A DNA stretch of 64,000 bases from assembly GCA_910577055.1 (NCBI GenBank), contig CAJTKX010000004.1, positions 124,001-188,000 on the forward strand, in the 5' to 3' direction. The stretch is from an uncultured Christensenella sp. (GTDB taxonomy: Bacteria > Bacillota > Clostridia > Christensenellales > Borkfalkiaceae). Under the pieces are notes generated by a model that worked only from the letters and a program-made list of their open reading frames with translations, ran no database searches and was not told the origin of the DNA. Both the position numbers and the translations under genes were made by a program. This document shows positions 19,374 through 26,722 of this stretch, piece by piece (the stretch's first letter is position 1; each line of letters opens with the position of its first letter).

Positions 19374-20579
19374 ATGCTTATATTTTTTCAAGAGCTTTGT
19401 CTGCAACTGTTCTTATGGTTGTTACAGTTGATTGACGGGCTTATGGAAATATTCTCGGCGATCGCAGGGGTAACGAACGTAAGAGTAAACGGACAGTCGG
19501 TAAACATAATCGAATATCTTGCAGGCAATTCAACGGTAGGCACGATATTTTGGTGCATCTTCATTTTGGCGGTAGGTCTGACTTGTATCTTCACGATAGT
19601 AGGTTTAGTCAAGAACATGATAGCAAACAACAGAAACGTAAGTACGATAGTCGGCAAATTCTTTTTGGCGTTACTCGGCACAATGGCTATGCTCGCAGTC
19701 GTGTTTTTGGGAATACTTATCGCAAATTCACTTTTACAGTTGCTTGCCCGAATATTCCAAATCGACAACTCAAATAAACTCTCAAACGCGCTATTCAATG
19801 CGTGTGTGGGAAATTGGATAAACGGCTATAACATCAATAAAATCAATGTAACGAGTTTATCCGTATCGGATATTTTCGGTGGCTACAACGCCGCGCTTTT
19901 CGGCGTGTGGCCCACTTCGTGGAAATGCAACGGGATGGTCAACCCGAATACGTTTATGTACTTGCCCGCGCTTATATCGAGCATTGCGCTCGGAATCGCG
20001 CTTATTATCGCCATACTTAATCTTGCGAAAAGGGTGTATGAAATCATTTACTTGTACTTCTGTATGCCCGTTTCGATGTCAACGCTTCCATTGGACGACG
20101 GTGCGAGGTTCAAGAATTGGCGCGAGCAATTCGTAACGAAAATCATACTTGCCTACGGCGCGGTATTGTCGGTAAATGTGTTTGTACTTTTACTGCCGCT
20201 CATACAGTCAATAAGTATTCCTAACGTGGGTAGCTTCGGCAATTCCGTGTTCACGATATTTATGATTGTGGGCGGTGCTATGGTTATTCCGGCAGGGCAG
20301 ACATTGTTTGCAAGGTTGTTCGGAACCGCCGACGATATGCACGCAGGCGGTGGTTGGTTAAGAAGCGCATACTACGGCGGCAGAGTTGCAAGTGCAATGA
20401 CGATTGGCTTGGCGTGGCAAGCCGTTAAGGGCATAGCCCACGCAGTAAGACACAATAGGCATTCAAACAATAACGGCGGAGGCAGTTCGGACAGCAGTAG
20501 TTCGGATAGCGGCGGCGACGAGAAATATTCAGATGACGGAAGCGCAGATACGGGCGCAACCGAAGGAGGTGGAGAATAA
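19374..20579 (+). CDS. VirB6/TrbL-like polytopic membrane protein (Mbov_0396-type)
   Basis: 401 residues, ATG preceded by GAAAGGAGGA. At least six hydrophobic segments span about 5-35, 58-82, 98-122, 200-222, 260-282 and 292-318, followed by a soluble tail ending in a Gly/Ser/Asp-rich stretch (SDSSSSDSGGDEKYSD). This is the layout of VirB6/TrbL inner-membrane channel components, and the position between pilin and VirB4 agrees. A loop with KMGF-like motifs is not seen; the fold call rests on topology and context. The stop overlaps the VirB4 start by one base (TAATG). Confidence 0.75.
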   Translation: MLIFFQELCLQLFLWLLQLIDGLMEIFSAIAGVTNVRVNGQSVNIIEYLAGNSTVGTIFWCIFILAVGLTCIFTIVGLVKNMIANNRNVSTIVGKFFLALLGTMAMLAVVFLGILIANSLLQLLARIFQIDNSNKLSNALFNACVGNWINGYNINKINVTSLSVSDIFGGYNAALFGVWPTSWKCNGMVNPNTFMYLPALISSIALGIALIIAILNLAKRVYEIIYLYFCMPVSMSTLPLDDGARFKNWREQFVTKIILAYGAVLSVNVFVLLLPLIQSISIPNVGSFGNSVFTIFMIVGGAMVIPAGQTLFARLFGTADDMHAGGGWLRSAYYGGRVASAMTIGLAWQAVKGIAHAVRHNRHSNNNGGGSSDSSSSDSGGDEKYSDDGSADTGATEGGGE

Positions 20580-23212
20580 TGCGTATCATACCTAAAAAAA
20601 TCAAGGTAAAGAATACCGTGTGGAAATGTTACTCTATGGCGGACATTATCGTTGCGCTTATCGTGTTCGGCATTATCTTTATTGCCGTAACAATGGGGCA
20701 ATGGGTAATCGCGGTAATACTCGGTCTTGTGGCGGTGGGTATGTTCATACCTACGCCGGACGGTATCTTTTACACTTGCGTGTACGAGAATATACGATTC
20801 CTATTCTCGAAAAAGAAATACACGAAAAGCGCAAAGAACGCAAAGGAGAGCGTGGATGCGCTTGTGGACTTAAAGGAAATCAAGGACAGCGGACTTATCG
20901 CTTATCGCGGCGGTGTGTATGGCAGAGTGATTAAGGTTGGGCAAAAGAACTTCGGCATTGAAGATGTGGTACAGCAGAATATCGACATCAACTACTTTGC
21001 GAACGCGCTTAAACTGTTAGACCAAAACCAAAGCGCGGATATTGTAAAGATAGACCGCCCTGTAAACTTGGACGAGTTTTCAAGCGAGTTGTTTTCGCGG
21101 TTGTCGGCGGCAAAGGACAGCGACGAGGAAAAGTGTATCAAGATTATTAAAGAGAACATTTTGACCGAGCGCATTGACCGTATCGACAAGCTCAACAATA
21201 TCCGCAAACAGTATCTGTCAGACTACTACATTATTATATACGGCAGAAACGAGCTTGACTTGGAAAGCACGGCGGTAAACGTGGCGAGCGAAATCGCAAA
21301 GTGCGGACTCGGCACACAGCTTCTGAATATGCGCGATACGGCGGTTTTCTTGAAATACAGCTTTTCGCGTAACTTCGACGAGCGTGAAATCAAAGACTTG
21401 AAAGATGAGGCATTGCTCGATTGGGTAAAGCCAAAAGAGATAGTATTCCGTGCTAACAAGTATAAGATTGACGGAACGGAAGCCGCAGTTTTGGCGGTTT
21501 CGGATTATCCCTTACGCGTCAAGAACGCTTGGGGTGCAGAGCTTTTTAATATACCGAACACAAAGGTGGTAATGCACGTTAAACCCGTAGACAAGTTCAA
21601 AGCAATTCGCCGTATAGACAAATGTATCGGCGAGATGGAAACAAAACAAATCATATCGGACAAGGCGAGCGAAGCAAACAGCGCAGAAACACATAGGGCA
21701 ACAATGGACACACTTTTGGACGCATTGCAGACCGAGAACGAGAGCTTGTTTGACGTAACGCTTACGATAACAGCTTATAACTACATAGGCAACGACAATT
21801 ATAAAAAGTCTGCACGTCGTTCAATGCTTACGGGCAATTTCAGACCGTCAACTTTATACGGCTTGCAAATCGAGGGCTTTAAGTCTGCGGCAGTATCGCC
21901 CGTGTCTACGCTCAAAAGTCAAGAGCGCGGTATTAACAGTTCGTCGCTTGCGGCGGCTTTCCCGTTTGTGCGTACTTTCGTTATGGACGAGGGCGGCATA
22001 CTTCTCGGCGAGAACAACAAGACGGGCTTTCCGTTCATCTTCAATATGTGGAAACGCGGCAACTTGTATCAGAACAGTAATGCTATGATTATAGGTAAAT
22101 CGGGTAGCGGCAAATCGTACTTCTTGAAAAACCTTATCTTGCACGAGTGGGCGAACGGAACGCGAGTTATTATGCTCGATCCCGAAGCCGAGTATCTTGC
22201 CTTAACGCGCAACCTATACGGCAACGTAATAAACGTGGGTAATGCGCGAGCGGGTAGAATTAACCCTTTCCATATATATAAAATACTCACGGAGGACGGT
22301 GGCGTAGCCGAGCCGAGAGTTACGTTCAATACGCACTTAAAAATGCTTGAATCGTTTTTCAAAATCGTGCTTGCGGACGCGCCGCTCGACGTCATAGAGC
22401 TTATAAACAACTTGACCGTCGAAACGTATGAGCGTATGGGCATAACGGAAAATACGGACTGCTCGAACTTCACGGCGGACTACTTTCCGTTGTTCTCGGA
22501 CTTGCTTGAAACGCTACAAAGCAAAGACACGGCGCAAATGGACGAACTTACGAAAAGGGATATGCGAACGGCAGAGTTGTACTTGCAAAAGTTTGTAAAC
22601 GGTCGCTATTCCGATATATGGAACGCACCGAGTACCTTGCAAGTAAACGCCAATCTTATAGACTTCGATTTTCAGTCGCTGTTTGCGAATAAGAACAATG
22701 TAGTGGCAAACGCGCAAATGCTTTTGGTATTCCGCTTCATAGAGCAGGAAGTTATAAACGCGAGAGAGCGGAACAAGAACGGGGCAAACTTGCGAACGCT
22801 TATTATAGCGGACGAGGCGCATTTATATATTGATCCGAAATTCCCCATTGCATTGGACTTTTTCTATTCAATGAGTAAGCGTATTCGTAAGTACAACGGT
22901 AGCTTTATTCCGGCTACGCAAAATATAGCCGATTGGAATGCTAACGAGGAATTGCGCGGAAAGACGAGCGCGATTATAAAGAACAGTCAGTATACGTTCA
23001 TCTTCAAACTGTCCGCGCCCGATATGAAAGATGTATTGGACGTGTATAGGGCAGGCGACAGCTTCAATGACGAAGAACAGCGTATGATTATCTCGGCGGT
23101 TACGGGGCAAGCGTTTTTCGTAGGCTCAACAGAGCTTCGCGCTTGTTTAAGAATACAGGCAGGGAAATACGCAAGCGAATTATTCAACGAGGAAAAGAAA
23201 GAGGAGGAATAA
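20579..23212 (+). CDS. VirB4 ATPase with fused VirB3/PrgI-like N-terminus
   Basis: 877 residues, preceded by GAAGGAGGTG. The first 65 residues contain two membrane helices (IIVALIVFGIIFIAV, VIAVILGLVAVGMF), a VirB3/PrgI-like unit fused in front of the ATPase as in many Gram-positive systems. The C-terminal half carries Walker A IGKSGSGKSYFLKN (about 503-516) and Walker B LIIADEAHLYI (about 740-750), then the usual motif region ATQNIADW. VirB4 powers pilus biogenesis and substrate transfer at the cytoplasmic membrane. Length and motifs look intact. It abuts the next gene with no gap. Confidence 0.93.
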   Translation: MRIIPKKIKVKNTVWKCYSMADIIVALIVFGIIFIAVTMGQWVIAVILGLVAVGMFIPTPDGIFYTCVYENIRFLFSKKKYTKSAKNAKESVDALVDLKEIKDSGLIAYRGGVYGRVIKVGQKNFGIEDVVQQNIDINYFANALKLLDQNQSADIVKIDRPVNLDEFSSELFSRLSAAKDSDEEKCIKIIKENILTERIDRIDKLNNIRKQYLSDYYIIIYGRNELDLESTAVNVASEIAKCGLGTQLLNMRDTAVFLKYSFSRNFDEREIKDLKDEALLDWVKPKEIVFRANKYKIDGTEAAVLAVSDYPLRVKNAWGAELFNIPNTKVVMHVKPVDKFKAIRRIDKCIGEMETKQIISDKASEANSAETHRATMDTLLDALQTENESLFDVTLTITAYNYIGNDNYKKSARRSMLTGNFRPSTLYGLQIEGFKSAAVSPVSTLKSQERGINSSSLAAAFPFVRTFVMDEGGILLGENNKTGFPFIFNMWKRGNLYQNSNAMIIGKSGSGKSYFLKNLILHEWANGTRVIMLDPEAEYLALTRNLYGNVINVGNARAGRINPFHIYKILTEDGGVAEPRVTFNTHLKMLESFFKIVLADAPLDVIELINNLTVETYERMGITENTDCSNFTADYFPLFSDLLETLQSKDTAQMDELTKRDMRTAELYLQKFVNGRYSDIWNAPSTLQVNANLIDFDFQSLFANKNNVVANAQMLLVFRFIEQEVINARERNKNGANLRTLIIADEAHLYIDPKFPIALDFFYSMSKRIRKYNGSFIPATQNIADWNANEELRGKTSAIIKNSQYTFIFKLSAPDMKDVLDVYRAGDSFNDEEQRMIISAVTGQAFFVGSTELRACLRIQAGKYASELFNEEKKEEE

Positions 23213-25300
23213 ATGAGAGTTAAAAATAAAACGAAAGGCGTAACCTTATCTGTTTTAGCTATTCTTTTTATCGGAGTGGTAGTATTACTGTTCGGACTGT
23301 TAGGAAGCGGTGGAGCGACCACCGCTTCGGGCGATAGCATAACGAATTTATACAACATATATTTCGATTACAGTTATTACAGAGGAATTTATGAAAGCAG
23401 TTGTACAAATTTGTATGAAAGCGAAACTCACGTTTTAAGCAGTAAGGAGCTTCAAGCCGATGAAGTGTTAAGGAAGCATTCTATTTCATTTCAGGTGTAT
23501 GGCGAATACTATAATTCACATACGATGGTATTAGAAAACGACGATTATTTATGCTCGAATATCGTAACCTTGAAAACAAATTCAATGTACGACAGAGATA
23601 GATTTGAGGTAACTAATAGTGCAGGTACGGTTGTTGGAACAAGCGCGAGCGGTAATACTTATAAATTGAGTGGTTTATCTGATGGAATCTATTTTGTAAC
23701 CTATACTGGGGTTTCAGAGTGGAAAGAAGAAACAAATATCCGCGATCATCCACGCGCAGTAAAGATTGTTTGTACTTTTCAGTTCCAAGTTGATACTTCC
23801 GCGCCGACAATAAGCGGTGCGAGTACATCAACGACGGGAAAATATGTGAACGATACATTTACCGTAACGGCTTCGGATAGTGCAAGCGGCGCAAAGACAG
23901 TTTATATGAAATCGCCGAACAATAGCACGTTTTATTCGACGGGAAGCACAAAGGCTACGGTAAGCAAAGGAAGTGCGAACGGATTATACACCTTTTACGC
24001 CGAAGATAAATCGGGTAATAAGTCGGGATACTATTATGTAAACTTCGATGATACGCCGCCTACAATGACTTGCACGGGTGCGAGTTTCGGCGCAAATACA
24101 AATGCAAGTTTTATCGTAACTGCGGATGATAATTTGGGTAACACAACTCTATATATTAAAATAGATAGCGGAGATTGGATTGCAAACAGTAGCGGTTTTG
24201 CGGTAACGAATACGGCGGATGATGCAAAGTATTATTTTTATGCGGAAGACGCTTGTGGCAATAGAACGAGCGAAATGTGGGTAGAGTTCGGTGCTGAATT
24301 GAGCGGGGAGTTCATCAAGTCTGATACGGATAATAGCGTGTACTTCACTTGGGATAGACCGTCGTGGACAGCAACGCTTGACGGTGCGGCTTATACCAAA
24401 GGAACGTGGATAAGAACGGAAGGCGAGCATACTATAAAACTATCTTCCAAAACAAAGAGCGCGGTTTACCCGTATACCATAGACCACTACTATATCGAAT
24501 CGGTAGAGAAGCCGACTTGCACTACGGAAGGGTATTTGCAATATGATTGTATTCAATGCGGCAATACCTATACAAATTATTCCATAGAGGAAACGGGACA
24601 CTATTATGTTGCGTCCACGACAGTAGCAACCTGTACGAGCGGTGGATACACTATTTATACTTGTACAAGGTGCGGCGACAACTATACCGACAACTACACA
24701 AATCCGCTCGGTCATAACTATGAAGCAACATACTATCCCGCGACTTGTACGGACTTCGGCAAAACGGTGTTTACTTGTCAAGTGTGCGGTAGCGGTTATC
24801 ACGAAACAGACGGAACATACCCGACGGGACACAATTATAATAACACGGTAGTAACTGCGCCGACTTGTACTACGGACGGACTACGCAGAAGCACTTGCGA
24901 GAGTTGCGGTCATACTTTTGATACAAAAATCTCTGCCAACGGGCATAATTATAATATAACGGAATCTTCTTCGGCAAAAGGAAAAGTAACGAGAACGTAC
25001 ACTTGTACGGTTTGTCATCATAGCTATAAGCAAGAGCTTGGCGATCAGTACGAAGAAGTTACCAACTACGTTGAGTATCTGTTTGAACAGTATGAGCCGT
25101 ATATGTGGTGGGTGCTATTAGCTTCGGCAGGGGTTTGGAGTATTGTTATCGGCGTTATGATTGCCATAGCCCACAAGAACGAGGAGAAAGAAAAAGCGAA
25201 GAAAATGATTATAAACTACGTCATCGGCTTGGTTGTAATAGCGGTAATCGTCGTTGCGTGTCCGTTCCTTATTCGCGGTATAGCGGCACTTGTAACGTAA
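23213..25300 (+). CDS. Surface adhesin fused to a C-terminal VirB2-like pilin domain
   Basis: 695 residues, ATG preceded by GAGGAGGAATAA. An N-terminal membrane/signal segment (about 9-33) is followed by a novel domain (about 40-190), two Ig-like modules (about 193-365, each opened by a D(T)xPPT/SAPT-type strand) and five CxxC ribbon-like repeats (about 425-600) of the same kind as in the 17464 protein. The last 70 residues contain two membrane helices joined by IAIAHKNEEKEKAKKMI, clearly similar to the free pilin (IAIAHRNEEKINARDMV). It closes the transfer operon. A pilus-associated or tip adhesin inserted through its pilin domain is inferred. No sortase signal is seen. Confidence 0.8.
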   Translation: MRVKNKTKGVTLSVLAILFIGVVVLLFGLLGSGGATTASGDSITNLYNIYFDYSYYRGIYESSCTNLYESETHVLSSKELQADEVLRKHSISFQVYGEYYNSHTMVLENDDYLCSNIVTLKTNSMYDRDRFEVTNSAGTVVGTSASGNTYKLSGLSDGIYFVTYTGVSEWKEETNIRDHPRAVKIVCTFQFQVDTSAPTISGASTSTTGKYVNDTFTVTASDSASGAKTVYMKSPNNSTFYSTGSTKATVSKGSANGLYTFYAEDKSGNKSGYYYVNFDDTPPTMTCTGASFGANTNASFIVTADDNLGNTTLYIKIDSGDWIANSSGFAVTNTADDAKYYFYAEDACGNRTSEMWVEFGAELSGEFIKSDTDNSVYFTWDRPSWTATLDGAAYTKGTWIRTEGEHTIKLSSKTKSAVYPYTIDHYYIESVEKPTCTTEGYLQYDCIQCGNTYTNYSIEETGHYYVASTTVATCTSGGYTIYTCTRCGDNYTDNYTNPLGHNYEATYYPATCTDFGKTVFTCQVCGSGYHETDGTYPTGHNYNNTVVTAPTCTTDGLRRSTCESCGHTFDTKISANGHNYNITESSSAKGKVTRTYTCTVCHHSYKQELGDQYEEVTNYVEYLFEQYEPYMWWVLLASAGVWSIVIGVMIAIAHKNEEKEKAKKMIINYVIGLVVIAVIVVACPFLIRGIAALVT

Positions 25301-25305
25301 AAGAA

Positions 25306-25357
25306 TATCGGTAGGTTGCGCTCGGCAACGGGCGCAACGCACACCGATAAAATTTTT
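25306..25357 (+). terminator. Terminator of the transfer operon
   Basis: Nested stems follow directly after the adhesin-pilin gene: TATCGGT (25306-25312) pairs with ACCGATA (25343-25349), and GTTGCGC (25315-25321) pairs with GCGCAAC (25332-25338). AAATTTTTT follows on the plus strand. Confidence 0.85.
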
Positions 25358-25390
25358 TGACGATTCGCCGAGAAATTTGCGCGAAACCTA

Positions 25391-25445
25391 TTGACAAAAG
25401 AAACGAACAAGACTATAATAATTATACCGTCGTATTGATACGACG
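25391..25445 (+). promoter_or_regulatory. Consensus promoter with operator palindrome at the start site
   Basis: TTGACA (25391-25396), 17 bases, TATAAT (25414-25419). The start site would be near 25426. A perfect 8-bp inverted repeat, CGTCGTAT-TG-ATACGACG (25428-25445), sits exactly on it, a typical repressor position. It drives the TnpV-like gene and probably the small genes behind it. Confidence 0.8.
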
Positions 25446-25470
25446 AGAATATAAACCGCAGGAGGTTATT

Positions 25471-25824
25471 ATGAACAAGGCGGAAATTTTGAGAAAGGCG
25501 CAGAGCGACGAGGGTATGACCGTTGCGGAAATCAAGGCGTACCAAATGATGGTAGAGCAGAAACCGCAGGTGTATGGTAAGTGGGGAACGCTGAAATTGC
25601 AATACCTTAAAGATAATGGTATTGATTGGACTATCGCCAATCTTCCCGAATACTTGCACGGTATTGATAGGCAAGCAGACCGTATGTATGAAACGATATA
25701 CGCGAAGTTGTCGGCATCGCCGCAGTACAAAAAGACGGGCGACTTTATGAAAGACTTGCAAATCGAAACGGAGATCAAAAACCGAATTGACGAGGAAATC
25801 TTGAACGAGCTTATTTATATTTAG
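25471..25824 (+). CDS. TnpV-like protein
   Basis: 117 residues from ATG 25471; this start is fixed by GCAGGAGG and by the promoter at 25391-25419, which lies inside the longer open frame. The sequence (GKWGTLKLQYLKDNG, LPEYLHGIDRQADRMYETI, ending EEILNELIYI) matches the TnpV family first described on Tn4451-type elements and common beside large serine recombinases. The function is unknown; some role in element maintenance or excision control is assumed. The operator at its transcription start implies repression, and one of the small DNA-binding proteins downstream is a candidate repressor. Confidence 0.8.
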   Translation: MNKAEILRKAQSDEGMTVAEIKAYQMMVEQKPQVYGKWGTLKLQYLKDNGIDWTIANLPEYLHGIDRQADRMYETIYAKLSASPQYKKTGDFMKDLQIETEIKNRIDEEILNELIYI

Positions 25825-25834
25825 GGGTGAGCAA

Positions 25835-26206
25835 ATGAAAAGAATTGCAATTTATATTCATCACGCACGAAGTGGTGAATGGGAAATGTGGCAACCGAAA
25901 ATGTTGCAAGACTATGTTTGTAAACAAGGTGGAACAGTTGTTGGTAGCTATATTGAAATTGGTTATGTTGGACAAAACAGGCTTCGCCCCAATTTGGAAC
26001 GACTTTTAATAGAATGTGAGAGTGGTAATGTTGATGAGGTGCTTATCTTAAATGTAAGCCATTTATCGCGTAATACTTATGAATTTATTAAAATTTATGA
26101 AAGACTTAAAAAATGTAATGTCTGTTTGTCAGTAATGCAACTTGGAACAAGTAAAAATGTGGACGAAACTATGACATTATTAAAGGCGGTGAGTTATGGA
26201 ACGTAA
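25835..26206 (+). CDS. Stand-alone serine-recombinase N-terminal domain, catalytic Ser replaced
   Basis: 123 residues, ATG 10 bases after the TnpV-like stop with GGGGTGAG upstream. The length and pattern fit only the resolvase catalytic domain: RIAIYIHHARS at the start, then RPNLERLLIECESGNVDEV and NVSHLSRNTYEF (the conserved LSR is kept). Aligned with the recombinase downstream (FYGRVSTEHE), the nucleophilic Ser position is Ala11; a Ser lies two residues later. No DNA-binding domain follows. It may be a non-catalytic partner or directionality factor for the large recombinase, or a decaying fragment; the coupled gene order argues that it is expressed. Confidence 0.65.
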   Translation: MKRIAIYIHHARSGEWEMWQPKMLQDYVCKQGGTVVGSYIEIGYVGQNRLRPNLERLLIECESGNVDEVLILNVSHLSRNTYEFIKIYERLKKCNVCLSVMQLGTSKNVDETMTLLKAVSYGT

Positions 26207-26420
26207 AGAAAGTACACCCGAAAGAGAAAGAAAACGCACTTATGAAGAAAAGCATAAGGACGAGCGGAAAGCGAAATGCAAAGTTTGGGGAACAAGTATT
26301 GACCGTAAACTTGCGGATGAAATCGACGTGTTTTTAATCAAGCACAAACTTACGAAAGTCGCTGTTATAGCGGCAGGCTTTCAAGCATTATTGGAACAAT
26401 ATGAGCCGAAAGGCGATTAG
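26196..26420 (+). CDS. Small DNA-binding protein (ribbon-helix-helix-like)
   Basis: 74 residues, overlapping the upstream gene by 11 bases. A very basic N-terminus (ERERKRTYEEKHKDERKAK) precedes a short strand-helix-helix pattern (VWGTSIDRKLADEIDVFLIKHKLTKVAVIAAGFQALLEQ), written here only to show the fold pattern from residue 31 on. This looks like an Arc/CopG-type dimer that could bind the operator at 25428-25445 or the att region. An excisionase role is equally possible. No family name is assigned. Confidence 0.55.
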   Translation: MERKESTPERERKRTYEEKHKDERKAKCKVWGTSIDRKLADEIDVFLIKHKLTKVAVIAAGFQALLEQYEPKGD

Positions 26421-26467
26421 CTTTTCGGAATAGCGGAACAGCCGCTAATTATATCGTGATGCCAAGC

Positions 26468-26528
26468 GCATAGACACGGAGTACACCATTGAAAGGTGAA
26501 GCGTATGTGTCTATGCCGCCTACGCTTC
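26468..26528 (+). other. Structured segment with two mutually exclusive hairpins
   Basis: GCATAGACAC (26468-26477) pairs perfectly with GTGTCTATGC (26507-26516), enclosing CACC/GGTG (26484-26487 with 26495-26498). Alternatively GAAGCGTA (26498-26505) pairs with TACGCTTC (26521-26528), placing the first stem's right arm in its loop. A smaller stem, AGCGG-AACAG-CCGCT, lies just upstream near 26431-26446. It covers the 5' end of the next small gene, so translational or transcriptional control is possible. Confidence 0.45.
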
Positions 26529-26714
26529 GTCTGTCAATACAAGGAGTATTTTACGGAAAGCGTAGAGGAGAAACAAATTGACAATAAATTTGTCGCTTAT
26601 AGATTGTTGGAGATTTTATTCAAGGAAGGCTTGATAAATTTTGCAACCTATACCAAAATTGAAGCTGAAAGGAAGTCTTATACAGAATCAAAGTATAACA
26701 AAAGTGGCACATAG
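26496..26714 (+). CDS. Small recombinase-adjacent protein (SHOCT-like), start uncertain
   Basis: The open frame runs from GTG 26496 (72 residues). The conserved-looking part is C-terminal (FVAYRLLEILFKEGLINFATYTKIE), similar in pattern to the short SHOCT-like helices encoded just ahead of many ICE serine recombinases. The N-terminal part is encoded by the hairpin segment and has odd composition (MCLCRLRFVC), so translation may begin later: GAGGAG at 26565-26570 lies 6 bases before an in-frame ATT at 26577, giving about 46 residues. The gene ends 8 bases before the recombinase. A regulatory role in integration or excision is inferred only from position. Confidence 0.5.
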   Translation: MKRMCLCRLRFVCQYKEYFTESVEEKQIDNKFVAYRLLEILFKEGLINFATYTKIEAERKSYTESKYNKSGT

Positions 26715-26722
26715 GAGTTATT

